A stretch of DNA of 64,000 nucleotides from Tritrichomonas musculus (taxonomy: Eukaryota > Parabasalia > Tritrichomonadida > Tritrichomonadidae). Below, piece after piece: positions 50,527 through 60,454 of this stretch. Below the pieces are notes generated by a model, which saw only the letters and a list, made by a program, of their open reading frames with translations, searched no databases and was not told the origin of the DNA. Numbering within the stretch: position 1 is the first letter of the stretch; every line of letters begins with the position of its first letter. A program made the translations under genes and the position numbers. The DNA is taken from the NCBI GenBank assembly GCA_039105265.1, contig JAPFFF010000037.1:868001-932000 (forward strand), read 5' to 3'.

Positions 50527-50802
50527 AATAATATAAAGATAAAGTGAATTATCTCAATTTTTTTAACGATTTTCTTATCAATTTTTAACGTACTGGATTT
50601 GTACCTTAAATTTTCTATAGAGATTCTTTTTATTTAATTAATCATAATTTTGAATTTCAAGCTTTTCCGCCCAAAAAGTTGTTTGAACATGTAATTTCAT
50701 CATCCATCATCCAAGATTCTTTAATATAGGTCATTCAATAAGTTCGTAACTCTGAAATATTTCAACACACAATAAATGAAAATAAAATTAAAATTGTTTA
50801 TT

Positions 50803-51235
50803 TTAAAGGTAAGCTCCACCGCTTAAAAAAACCAGATGAAGTCTGTTAATCCAATTTTGGAACACGGCTTCCCACGTCGATTTATCAATATTTTCAATGA
50901 TTTCTGTCAGTGATTGAAAAAGTTCATTTGCCGAATTGTGCACTTTTCCTTTCAACTTATTTTTTGAAAAACCATATAAAAAAAAGTCGTTGGGACTCAC
51001 ATCTGGCGAATAAGCCGGATGTGGCAAGCGTGTGAACTTGAGCTCCTTGAATTTTTCATTTGTTTTTTTAGAATTATGAGGTTTTGCGTTATCTAAATGA
51101 ATTAATACATTTGAATTCTTTCTTATTCCAAGCTTCGTTTGAGCAGCTTCTCTCAAACTTGGTAAAATAACGTCACACATGTACTGTGAGTTAAATCTTG
51201 TTTTAAGTGGGAGCATTTCTAATAGAACGGGATTA
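50803..51235 (-). pseudogene. mariner transposase, C-terminal part
   Basis: The frame carries the second and third catalytic aspartates: LIHLDNAKPHN and YSPDVSPNDFFLYG, with 34 residues between them, the mariner D34D signature. The C-terminus (WINRLHLVFLSGGAYL) is the expected end of such transposases, which cut and paste the element at TA sites. The N-terminal part is about 3.3 kb away across the MULE. The two pieces otherwise read well, so the insertion is probably the main inactivating event. Confidence 0.9.
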
Positions 51236-51600
51236 GGAAAAAAATTCCAACTTGGAATTTCCAAGTTTTTTTTATTTCACATGTCAAGAAAACTTGGAAA
51301 TTCCAAGTTTTTTTTTCCCTGAGCTTTTCTTCAACAATAGCAAGAACAAAATGATAAAAAACGCGTTAATACTTTAATATAATAAGTTATCAATATCATT
51401 TGGCAATTTTTTTCGTGCATTTCATCCAAATCTTAAAATGCTGATACTGATATCATTACGCCATGCATCTCAAAATACAAAAACAAATGCAAATTTACCG
51501 CTATCAACACTTTAATAACAATATACGATTCATTTACCATGCAAATTTCGAAATTTTCATTTTGACTCTCATAATTAATATTCAATAATTATACTAGCAT
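51236..51600 (+). repeat. MULE left terminal inverted repeat
   Basis: 365-bp arm whose inverse copy is at 54187-54553; differences are confined to a few bases near the inner boundary (around 51585). Confidence 0.9.
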
Positions 51601-51994
51601 TAAATAAATGTATCTATCCGAAAAATTCAAATAGGAAATAAAAAAAAAGATATCTTTCCTAAATTAAAAAAAAAAATCCATATATAACTTTCTCTCACGA
51701 TATTTTTTTTATTTATTTATTTTTATAATATGCTTTTAAACTCAGGAAAAAGGTATAATATTAGCTTAATATTTAGATAATCTAAGAATGTATCACAATT
51801 AATTCAAAAAGTTTTAATAAACCATTCAAAAAAAAAAAAGTTCGGTGCTTTTTTTATTCCTACCGAATGTTTTTTGATTCATTAAAGCTTCTTATAAACC
51901 ATTCAGATATAATAATTGATCATGTTAAAAAGAAAAAAGTAAAAAAAAATTTATTAAAATAGATCATGTTAAAAAAAAAAAATATTTATTAAAT

Positions 51995-53989
51995 TTAAAA
52001 TATTTCATTTTCATCATCAGAAACAATAACGCCATTTGGAGCCTGGTTAGGAATATCTGCAAAAGCTTTGCTGATCATTGTCCAATTTTTAAAATACCAA
52101 TCAATTATGGCCTTTTTAGTTTTAACTGTGTATTTTAATCTTGGTATGGCTGGATTTGTATCGCATAATTGATTTGCAAGTGATACAAGAGCAGAAATTG
52201 TGACTTTCCTCCCTTCGACATGACGTTGAATTATTTTGAATATAAGAGATTTATCTTTGTCCAAGTTATTTTCTTCTATAGAACTAATATATCGTTTTTT
52301 TTGCTTTTTTTTAGGCTTGTTCAATAATGAAAAAAGTGGTAATTGTATGTCAATTTGGGCTTGATGAATAAGATCATTTATTTTTTCCCTATATTCTGGA
52401 GAATTCTGATATAGATATCTGATTTTTGAAGCAATTAAATCTGCATCTTGCACTTTTAATTGATCAGTTTGAACAACTTTTTCATAAGAATGATTATTAA
52501 GGCTAACATTACAAGTAATTGTACCAAACGCCTCATGAAATGTGGAACAAAGCCAATCTTTTGAAACAGCTTTATATAAATCAATATTGTTTTCTCTTAA
52601 GAAGCGTATCTGTTTTGGACAAGGAATTCCTAAGTCTGTGTCGATATAACAAACGCATTTACCTTTTTGGCCGACTAAATGATACTCATCATCGTAAAAT
52701 TCGTTGCGAGCATCTTTAAGTATCATTTTGTCAATTAATTGATTTGCTGAATCAGTTAATAATTGATTTTCCTTGTGAATTCTAGAAGCAGATGCCTCAA
52801 ACCATTCAGTTGAAATGGTGAAACATTCTTGAAGCATATAATATGCGTCGTTTGATTTCAATTTAATAATATTATTAAACATTTCTAAACGTTGTGACGA
52901 TACAATGTTTCGTTTGTGAATCTTTGGATTTGATAAAAAGTGATGAGCAATATTGCTTAAATAATAAAGACCTTTGAGTTCTGAATCAACTTGCGATTCT
53001 TCTTTGATCCAAAGTGCTTGAAAAGTGTCATCAGATATTTTTCCTTGCATTAAATGTTTTAAGCATTTCCATAAATTTACACTTGGCTTGAATTGAAACT
53101 TTTTTAAAAAGTTTTCTTTTAAATGAAATAAGCAATATATTAAATTATATTTTTTCCCAAAACTATCACGACAAGCTTTTTCTATACATGGAGCCATATC
53201 AGAAATTACTGTGAAATGGACATCGGGCAGTTCATTCTCAATCATATCAAAGATATATCGATATCCTTTTGAATCCTCTGTCCCTCTTAGAACAATACCA
53301 ACTATTTGTGTATGTAATTCACCATCAATAACGGCGCATGTTGTGAATCGAATATCTTCTTTTGAAAAAGTTGCGTCAACTATAAGAGGATTTGGGTATG
53401 ACTTAAGAACTTTTCTTGCCCATGGTGGAAACAGTATAATAGCTGTTAAAGTTCCTTCAAAAAAGTCGTAATTCAATTCCCAGTTGTGTTCATTCTTAAA
53501 TTTTTCGGCTAGGTCTATCAATTGGCCTAATGATCCCTTTGTATGATTGAAAAATATTCCTTTAGCAAGATGGCGTATGTATTTTGATTCATTTTTTGTA
53601 AAGTCTTTACCTGAAATTATTTTAAGTATATTTTTTACTTGATTAATTGATGGCATTGATTCTTTAAATGAATCAGATATACGTTCGGCTAGAGCGTGAG
53701 GATCAAGGGAATCACGAATATTTTGGATTGAATGAGAACAATTAATTTTATGATTGAGATTGGTACCTTTGAGAACTAGATAATAACCTTTTTTGCATTT
53801 TTTGGAATCTCTTAAATTAAAAGTGATTTGAAAAGGACAATCCTGATCTTTGCATTGAATTTTATAATAATTTCCAGAATTTAGAATATTAAACTTTATT
53901 GATTTTGTACGTGCTAAATTTATGCAATATTGAATCATTTCGTCCCTATTTTCAAAAAAATTGACGAGTTCTATTTTCGATGTTTCCAT
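51995..53989 (-). CDS. MULE transposase, intact
   Basis: 664 residues from the ATG at 53989 (METSKIELVNFF); a GTG-started extension upstream is disregarded. The N-terminus has a zinc-binding pattern of the WRKY/GCM1-FLYWCH kind (C46, C51, then H80-x3-C84). The MULE catalytic core shows PLIVDATFS with Asp205, HFTVISDM with Asp264 and the YCLFHL Cys-x2-His pair at 286/289. A SWIM-like CVCYIDTDLGIPC segment follows near residue 470. The tail is Lys-rich. The enzyme binds its inverted ends and moves the element. No stop or frame change is seen, so the element could be autonomous; current activity is not known. Confidence 0.93.
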   Translation of the reverse strand: METSKIELVNFFENRDEMIQYCINLARTKSIKFNILNSGNYYKIQCKDQDCPFQITFNLRDSKKCKKGYYLVLKGTNLNHKINCSHSIQNIRDSLDPHALAERISDSFKESMPSINQVKNILKIISGKDFTKNESKYIRHLAKGIFFNHTKGSLGQLIDLAEKFKNEHNWELNYDFFEGTLTAIILFPPWARKVLKSYPNPLIVDATFSKEDIRFTTCAVIDGELHTQIVGIVLRGTEDSKGYRYIFDMIENELPDVHFTVISDMAPCIEKACRDSFGKKYNLIYCLFHLKENFLKKFQFKPSVNLWKCLKHLMQGKISDDTFQALWIKEESQVDSELKGLYYLSNIAHHFLSNPKIHKRNIVSSQRLEMFNNIIKLKSNDAYYMLQECFTISTEWFEASASRIHKENQLLTDSANQLIDKMILKDARNEFYDDEYHLVGQKGKCVCYIDTDLGIPCPKQIRFLRENNIDLYKAVSKDWLCSTFHEAFGTITCNVSLNNHSYEKVVQTDQLKVQDADLIASKIRYLYQNSPEYREKINDLIHQAQIDIQLPLFSLLNKPKKKQKKRYISSIEENNLDKDKSLIFKIIQRHVEGRKVTISALVSLANQLCDTNPAIPRLKYTVKTKKAIIDWYFKNWTMISKAFADIPNQAPNGVIVSDDENEIF

Positions 53990-54186
53990 CAAGATTAGAA
54001 ATGGAAAAACTAAACGAATTTGTATAATATTTGAATGGTTTATCACAACTTTTTGAATGAATTGTTAGAACTTTTTGAAAATTTTTTAAAAAAACATTCG
54101 GTAGGATAAAAAATTAGTTCATACTTCATATTAATTATACTAGCATAAAATAATTTTCCATATTAATGTAATTATGTATATTGATT

Positions 54187-54553
54187 ATGCTAGTATAATT
54201 ACTGAAAATATTAATTATGAGAGTCAAAATGAAAATTTCGAAATTTGCATGGTAAATGAATCGTATATTGTTATTAAAGTGTTGATAGCGGTAAATTTGC
54301 ATTTGTTTTTGTATTTTGAGATGCATGGCGTAATGATATCAGTATCAGCATTTTAAGATTTGGATGAAATGCACGAAAAAAATTGCCAAATGATATTGAT
54401 AACTTATTATATTAAAGTATTAACGCGTTTTTTATCATTTTGTTCTTGCTATTGTTGAAGAAAAGCTCAGGGAAAAAAAAACTTGGAATTTCCAAGTTTT
54501 CTTGACATGTGAAATAAAAAAAACTTGGAAATTCCAAGTTGGAATTTTTTTCC
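54187..54553 (-). repeat. MULE right terminal inverted repeat
   Basis: 367-bp arm, inverse of 51236-51600. Confidence 0.9.
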
Positions 54554-55161
54554 GCATCCAATAGAACGAGACCTGAAGCTGAAAAAGCACTAAAAATCAT
54601 AATTTTTTGATCAGAAATGAGACGATTGGGAAGAACAATGTTTTCACCTTCATGTAAATAAGCTTCTTCTGTATAATAGTTGAGATAAAACCAACTTTCA
54701 TCACATGTAATCACCTGATATTGTTTTGTTTTTGATAGACCTTTCAATATAGAATAAAGAGAATAACATTCTTGCCGACGATTTTTAATTTGACAATCTG
54801 TCAAAACATGAGGGACCCATTTTGCATGCCTTTTTTTTCTGCCAAGATCAACAGTTAAAATCTTAATAACTGTATAAGCATGAATACCAATAGCTGATGA
54901 AATGCTCTGAGCAGATGAAAACGGGTAATCTTCAATGTATTGCTTCACTTTATCTATATAATCTTCGTTAATGGGTCTTCCTGACCGTGGCAAATCATTC
55001 AGCTCTGTGCGCCCATTCTTAAACATTACAATCCATTTTTTAACAAAAGATAATGTAGGTGCAGCACCATTATAAGCTTGAACCATTTGATCATGGATCT
55101 CCGTAGGCCCTTTCCCTAAAAGCCAGTAATAATGCACTACTGCTCGAAATTCTACATTCAT
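54554..55161 (-). pseudogene. mariner transposase, N-terminal part
   Basis: From the ATG at 55161 the frame shows a helix-turn-helix of the mariner type (FRAVVHYYWLLGKGPTEIHD), the GRP linker (LNDLPRSGRPINEDYIDK), a second helix-turn-helix (SAIGIHAYTVIKIL) and the first catalytic aspartate in VITCDESWFY. At 54554 the frame enters the MULE inverted repeat and reads on into unrelated residues until a stop at 54412. The missing remainder is at 50803-51235. Confidence 0.92.
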
Positions 55162-55348
55162 AAAAATGATTTTTTAAACGTATAAAATTTTAAACGTCTT
55201 TCAACTCAGCGAATATTATCTAATAAAACAAATCATTTTAATAAATTATAGAATACTTCCTATAAATTATAAAAACTATATTTAAAAATTGAATAATCAT
55301 TTCTTCTTTCTAAAACGTTGGAGTTACGAACTTATTGAATGACCTATA

Positions 55349-55821
55349 CTATTATAAATTTTCAAAACAAATATTTGCAGATTTGGATACAAGATCATGA
55401 TTCATTATCGCATTTATTTCTTTTTGTATTTCGAAGAATTTCTCTTTTTTTATTATTATTTTACTGATGTAAGGGTCACAAACTTTTTTTCCAAAATTCA
55501 TAATATGAATTGTCAGTATCAATTAAATGAGCGTTTTTAATCTTATTTCTTTTTGAAAAATTGCATTTTATCTTTTCATAATCATATTCAATTCATTTAT
55601 ATGAAAAGCGAGTATCTATCAAGGATGAAATCCGGCAAATCATATGTTAAACAAAATATAAAAGCATTGAGCATCTGTTTTGCATTATTAATATCCTAAA
55701 TGTATTCTCTGAATTAATAACTATATATAATTTATAACTATATATAATTCTTCCTATTTCTATGGTAATAACTGTTTTTGCTTTCTTATTATAATAATAG
55801 TTTTTGGGGACTCATCAATAT
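55349..55821. other. Spacer between mariner and the virus-like element
   Basis: About 470 bp, AT-rich, with no gene or repeat recognised. It appears to be the host flank separating two elements. Confidence 0.5.
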
Positions 55822-55831
55822 AGTAGTATAG

Positions 55832-55930
55832 TATAGGCTCCGGTACGCTTCGCTCCCCCGAGCCTATACCGCTTCGCTCCGCCAAGGCTTCGCTCGCGCT
55901 ACTCCAGGGGCTCCCGCCCCCGGACCCCCA
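55832..55930. repeat. GC-rich terminal zone with GCTTCGCTC repeats
   Basis: TATAGGCTC (55832) pairs with GAGCCTATA (55860-55868). GCTTCGCTC occurs three times in about 50 bp, followed by a GGGGCTCCCGCCCC hairpin. It contrasts sharply with the AT-rich flank. Probably part of the element's inverted end. Confidence 0.7.
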
Positions 55931-55989
55931 TTTTATTAAAAGTCAAATTAATTGTATACCCCTTCCTCCCCCCCTATAAATAAAAATTA

Positions 55990-56095
55990 AAAAATTCAAA
56001 AAAACTGAAAATTGAAAAAATCGAAAATTCAAAAAATTGAAAATTCAAAAAATTGAAAATTCAAAAAATCGATAATTCAAAAAGTTCGCAGCAAA
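55990..56095 (+). repeat. AATTCAAAAAATTGAAA short tandem repeats
   Basis: A 17-18 bp unit of the form GAAAATTCAAAAAATTG is repeated about five times with drift. Likely a subterminal simple repeat of the element. Confidence 0.75.
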
Positions 56096-56184
56096 AAAAA
56101 TCCAAACTCATACTTTTATCGTCTCGTTATCAAAATTATTTTAGCCCAAAAAAATCGACCTGAATGAATTTGTGGGATAAATCC

Positions 56185-56330
56185 CACCGGGGGCATATCC
56201 CCCGGATGGTCTGGGCTAAAGCCCAGCATGCATCCCCCCTCTTTTGCTTACGCAAAATCTTTTTCTTTTTTGTTCTCTCCCCCCCTCTCGTCCCCCCCGC
56301 TGGGGGGGGGCTCAGATTACCTTCGGGCTA
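56185..56330. other. Cluster of GC-rich hairpins
   Basis: Consecutive small palindromes: CCGGGGGCATATCCCCCGG, TGGGCTAAAGCCCA, and a CCCCCCC/GGGGGGG pair near 56290-56311. They lie between the element's end and its first gene. They could be transcription-end or replication signals; no function is shown. Confidence 0.6.
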
Positions 56331-56529
56331 TATATCTAAACACCTAGGGAGGCTCACTCCTAATGTCGTTCGCTAATATAGAATCTTTTTTATTATATGT
56401 AGTAGTATATATAAATGGCGTGATTTCTTAACGTTCCGTCAAGAAATCCCAACCATTTTTTGTTAAGATATCCCTTCGAATCAAGAAGTTATTTTATAAT
56501 GATTGAAATGTACCCGACGCTAAGCTATT

Positions 56530-59500
56530 TTATTTTGCCTCAAGAGCAGCGATACGAGATTCTAGGGAAGCAATTTTTGATTCTAATATTTGGCATCTCC
56601 TAGCTGAGTATACTAATTTTTCCAATTCATTTGTTGTTTTGTTTGATAAATCAGCATTTGAAGTCAATAAATCGTTTGAATAAATTGCATTACCAATATA
56701 ATATGTTGATGTGAAGATAAATATATCTACAGGATATTGATTTTGAAGATAGAACGACAGCCAATTTTCAGCACCATCCATATTAAAAGTGAATATTCTA
56801 GAGGAAGAATCATATGCTACAGAAAATGGATAAGATTCATTTTTGAAGAGAATTGGTTTGGATAATTCATCGCTATTTATAATTTCATTATTTTTGAAGT
56901 GAATATTGATTTTATAATAAACACTTATCGGGCTTACACTTACTTTACATGTTATTGTGCCACAAACAACAGGATACGGAAAAGTTATTGAAAAATTATT
57001 TACGGATGAGGGGTGTTCATATATAGGCATCGGAACAAGTATATCGGTGAGATTGTTATGATACAACATTTTATCGTCTGCGTATAAGTTGTTTTTGATA
57101 AAGACATCACCATCTTTGTCTTGTTCTATAGTTGTGATTCTATTTTCAAAATCGTTTATTTGTTCATCATAAACACTTTTTAGTAAGAGAGAATCAGATG
57201 GTTTATAGACAGCAGATAAATTGAGAGAATGTGACAAAGTAGCACCATTATTTTTATATTCTACGGCATATAACAATCCTCCGGTAAAATTCAACATCAA
57301 TCTATTTGTTGTATCTCCCTCTACGATATTACAATATTTTGTCGTTCCTCTGTTTTGGTCTGTAGTCCAAATTTTATCAAAATAGACAGCTTCACCAGTA
57401 TTTCTGTCGATATAATGACCAACAAAACGATACCCTTCAATATTTGACGTTGCTAAAGTAGCAAAATTATAACCTTGACCATTATCTGATGTCGTAAATG
57501 TTGATTCAGTATAATAGTTTAAATTATCGATTTTTCTATAATCTCCTGTTGTTGTTTTCAAAGCATATTTTCCTTCAGCTATTGTTTTTGTTTCGTATTG
57601 AGTCATATCAGGTAAAGATGTTTTCAAAGCATATTTTGTGTCCGATTCACTTTTTGAATAAGAATATGTTTTCAAAGCATATTTTGTGTCTGATTCACTT
57701 TTTGAATAAGAATATGTTTTCAAAGCATATCGATCCAGATCGTCGATTGTCGCATAATCATCTGGGATTTCTGGAATCTCACTTTTCAAAGCATAATTGG
57801 TCAAATCAACAGGTTCAGGAATGTCACTTTTCAAAGCATAATTGGTCAAATCAACAGGTTCAGGAATCTCACTTTTTAATGCTATTTGGTCTTGCTTCAA
57901 TATTTTTTCCGCTAATATTAATTTGGTATCAAAATAGTCTGCCCCGTTATCGATAAAAAAGCACAGACCATTACTATCACTTTTATAATAAGTTAAGTAA
58001 TAAGTTGTTCCGTCAATTTCAAAAGCGACATTAACATCTCCATCTTCAGTGATAACATCATTATAATCAAACAAATAATCAAACTCTTTTACAAAGCCAT
58101 CGTTATTTGATATTGTTCCAACAAGATGAGTTCCCCTAGTCAATTTTATTTTGACTTCCCACGTTCCTGAGCTATCTTGTACATTTTCAAAAGGCACATC
58201 GACAGCATCTTTATATATCAAATCATTTTTGCTTCTATATTTTGATAAATCTACGTCGGCAGGAATCTCACTCTTTACTTTCTCCAACGCCTCATTTACT
58301 TCATCAACAGTAGGGAAATTATCAAACTCTGCCTCTAGTTCATTTACTTTTTCGGCAAGTAATTTAAATGCAGGCTTCAAAGAATCTCTAAATATATTAC
58401 CAATATCCATTGCCCCACTTAAAGTTAAGGCTCCACTGTCAGGGTTATCATTTTCATCTTCAAATTTTAAATCATCTAATGGTTTATATTCTTCTTCACA
58501 CCACATAATTATTGGAGTAATATCTTTTGTGATAGACCTAGCGATGGTCCCAGACATGAAATTAATAGATGACCGCAACAAATCACTCATGCCTTTCGTT
58601 GATTTGTTAGAGAAGATTCTCTTCAAAAATCCACCTCCATTTATGGTTGGAAAGCTGATTCCCTCGGGAAAAAGCTGCATGCCTATAGAGCCCATAGAAC
58701 CTGCCGTTCCAGCTACTCCAAAAGCTAAAGCTGTCCATGACACAATTCTTAACTTATCAACATCTTCTTCTAGATGCTGAGTTATTGTTTCTGCTCTTGA
58801 TACTCTTCCTTTGAGGCTTTCCATTGTCGTGCTCATTTCCTGGACGTCATAACTTATCACATCAACATTATTGCTTACCATATTTAAATCACTTCTCATT
58901 GTAGTAATATTGTCGGCAGTAATAATTTTCGATGAGGTAATGTTATAGTCTGTATATAATGTTGTTGCAGCATTAGGATTGGGATATATCTCATAAAATT
59001 GTTGTTTGATAATATATTCGAAGGGGTTTGTTGTAGGGTCCCAATTGACCTCATCTATCGGGTCAACATATTCTTTGAATAAATAGATTCTAATATTTCG
59101 TGAGTCATTAGGGGTAGATGAAGCAAAACAATATTCTACTTTTTCACACGAATCTAATATACCAGTGATGAAATACCATTTCTTATCACTCTTTGGGTCA
59201 TATATTTTTCCAGTAGGCCTCATAGAAAATCTGTTTGCCTTGATGGTGCCGTCCAAAGTGATATCAAGTAAAAATTCTTCCACTTTAGAAATATCTAATT
59301 CGCTCCCTGTACCGTTTGCTTTATAGCATCTTATAGCTTCAATATCATATCCATCAACATTTATTCCTCCATTACTTGTTTGATAGCCCAATCCATATTT
59401 TGAAAAACTTTCTATCTCACCCGTCTTTAGTTTTAATTTACAGTCCAATTTACATTTCCCTCCATGTATCATATAATGTAGGAGATTATCAATAGAATAG

Positions 59501-60426
59501 TCATCAGGCTTTTTAATCAACATTTTATTTCTTTCACTTCTCTTGATTCTAATATATGTTCCATCCTCTCCATGTTCATTCTCTTTATTTAATGCATTTT
59601 TTATATTTCCGTTTATGTTTCCTTGTATATTATCTCCTACCCACTTAGTTCCATCCCAGCTTAAAACCCATTTATTACCAAAACAATATTCACTAAACTT
59701 AAATTCCAAGCCGCTAGGTATATTGTAATTATCGTCTATATTCCATTGCAGTAGCCAATACATTTTATCATCTATTTGGACTTCACTAGTTAGTGTGGGT
59801 TTATAGAGATACAATACATCACTTTTATGAAGCTTCAAAGCATTATCAGCCTTGATAATTGAACATTTTATTACTTTTTCTGTTTGGAGGCTATCTGTAA
59901 GATATTCATTCATTATACTCAACTCACCATTTAACCAAAGGGAATAGGGATTAAAATCGAGGCTAGAATCGAAAGCTATGTTGATGTATTCAAATATGGT
60001 GCTGTTATTTATAGAACAGCCATTACTGCTTTTGGTAATGAGAGGGCAATAAACCTTTCCATCCTTGGCATAAATATAAAATTCCTTCACTAAATTTCCA
60101 TTCGTATCGTATATAATATTTTTTCTCAAAACAACTTTGAAAAGATTTGTTTGGGCTGTTATTTCCTTCACTTTATTCATGAAATCCTCAGGTATATTAA
60201 CAAATTTAAGAATATGATATTGGGTTGTTGATGACTCAAATGACTCGTATTGTATATTATTATTTTTGATATTAAATTCTGGTATGCCATCTACTTCATT
60301 GAATAAATGGCCTGTCTGAACATATCCATCTAAATCACTTAGGGTTAATAACTGGCTTGCTTTACGAGTGCTGTCTCCTACCTTGAATTGTATATCTCCG
60401 ATGAATTTTGTTGTTGTTGCTGCCAT
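56530..60426 (-). CDS. Giant virus-like protein with fibre-type repeats (paralogue 1)
   Basis: 1,298 residues from the ATG at 60426 (MAATTTKFIGDIQFKVG). N-terminal half: beta-rich modules shared with the upstream neighbour, including FKFSEYCFGNKWVLSWDGTK and a conserved centre, QQFYEIYPNPNAATTLYTDY. Then a heptad coiled-coil stretch (VSRAETITQHLEEDVDKL), a hydrophobic Gly/Ala/Ser-rich segment (WTALAFGVAGTAGSMGSIGM) and NIFRDSLKPAFKLLAEKV. Next comes a tandem array built on YALKS/YALKT: EPVDLTNYALKSDIP-type (15 residues) and YSYSKSESDTKYALKT-type (16 residues). A C-terminal beta domain ends in a coiled coil (ESKIASLESRIAALEAK). Such short beta/loop repeats with terminal coiled coils recall trimeric viral or phage fibres. 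Function as a fibre, adhesin or entry protein is inference; no exact family is recognised. Confidence 0.75.
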   Translation of the reverse strand: MAATTTKFIGDIQFKVGDSTRKASQLLTLSDLDGYVQTGHLFNEVDGIPEFNIKNNNIQYESFESSTTQYHILKFVNIPEDFMNKVKEITAQTNLFKVVLRKNIIYDTNGNLVKEFYIYAKDGKVYCPLITKSSNGCSINNSTIFEYINIAFDSSLDFNPYSLWLNGELSIMNEYLTDSLQTEKVIKCSIIKADNALKLHKSDVLYLYKPTLTSEVQIDDKMYWLLQWNIDDNYNIPSGLEFKFSEYCFGNKWVLSWDGTKWVGDNIQGNINGNIKNALNKENEHGEDGTYIRIKRSERNKMLIKKPDDYSIDNLLHYMIHGGKCKLDCKLKLKTGEIESFSKYGLGYQTSNGGINVDGYDIEAIRCYKANGTGSELDISKVEEFLLDITLDGTIKANRFSMRPTGKIYDPKSDKKWYFITGILDSCEKVEYCFASSTPNDSRNIRIYLFKEYVDPIDEVNWDPTTNPFEYIIKQQFYEIYPNPNAATTLYTDYNITSSKIITADNITTMRSDLNMVSNNVDVISYDVQEMSTTMESLKGRVSRAETITQHLEEDVDKLRIVSWTALAFGVAGTAGSMGSIGMQLFPEGISFPTINGGGFLKRIFSNKSTKGMSDLLRSSINFMSGTIARSITKDITPIIMWCEEEYKPLDDLKFEDENDNPDSGALTLSGAMDIGNIFRDSLKPAFKLLAEKVNELEAEFDNFPTVDEVNEALEKVKSEIPADVDLSKYRSKNDLIYKDAVDVPFENVQDSSGTWEVKIKLTRGTHLVGTISNNDGFVKEFDYLFDYNDVITEDGDVNVAFEIDGTTYYLTYYKSDSNGLCFFIDNGADYFDTKLILAEKILKQDQIALKSEIPEPVDLTNYALKSDIPEPVDLTNYALKSEIPEIPDDYATIDDLDRYALKTYSYSKSESDTKYALKTYSYSKSESDTKYALKTSLPDMTQYETKTIAEGKYALKTTTGDYRKIDNLNYYTESTFTTSDNGQGYNFATLATSNIEGYRFVGHYIDRNTGEAVYFDKIWTTDQNRGTTKYCNIVEGDTTNRLMLNFTGGLLYAVEYKNNGATLSHSLNLSAVYKPSDSLLLKSVYDEQINDFENRITTIEQDKDGDVFIKNNLYADDKMLYHNNLTDILVPMPIYEHPSSVNNFSITFPYPVVCGTITCKVSVSPISVYYKINIHFKNNEIINSDELSKPILFKNESYPFSVAYDSSSRIFTFNMDGAENWLSFYLQNQYPVDIFIFTSTYYIGNAIYSNDLLTSNADLSNKTTNELEKLVYSARRCQILESKIASLESRIAALEAK
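57620..57880 (-). repeat. YALKS/YALKT fibre-like tandem repeats
   Basis: Two 48-bp copies (16 residues, YSYSKSESDTKYALKT) and two 45-bp copies (15 residues, EPVDLTNYALKSEIP) plus flanking degenerate units. All share YALK at a fixed place. The two sub-arrays share the YALK anchor but differ in the intervening loop. Confidence 0.85.
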
Positions 60427-60454
60427 TTCAAACCCAAAAAAATATTTCCCTATT

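Larger units (their letters stand above)
51236..54553 (-). mobile_element. Mutator-like element (MULE) with long terminal inverted repeats
   Basis: The element is 3,318 bp, with inverted arms at 51236-51600 and 54187-54553 that match almost base for base over about 365 bp; both start GGAAAAAAATTCC. Each arm contains two near-palindromes, CTTGGAATTTCCAAG and CTTGGAAATTCCAAG. It encodes one intact MULE transposase. Near-identical arms and an open transposase indicate a recent insertion. A clean 9-11 bp target duplication is not visible: flanking mariner sequence shows only an imperfect direct repeat around AATAGAACG set back from the ends. Confidence 0.92.
50725..55348 (-). mobile_element. mariner element split by a MULE
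   Basis: Flanked by TA at 50725-50726 and 55347-55348, with inverted ends starting TAGGTCATTCAATAAGTT and matching for at least 26 bp. The transposase runs on the minus strand in two parts, 55161-54554 and 51235-50803, separated by the MULE at 51236-54553. Ends, TA duplication and the D34D motif together place it in the mariner group. Outside the insertion the element looks complete. Confidence 0.93.

Noticed and set aside
56164-56376. 70-codon plus-strand frame in the GC-rich zone
   Set aside because: Crosses several strong hairpins, has no domain and is better explained as structured element-end DNA.
57498-57956. Plus-strand repetitive 152-codon frame
   Set aside because: It is the antisense shadow of the YALK repeat array.
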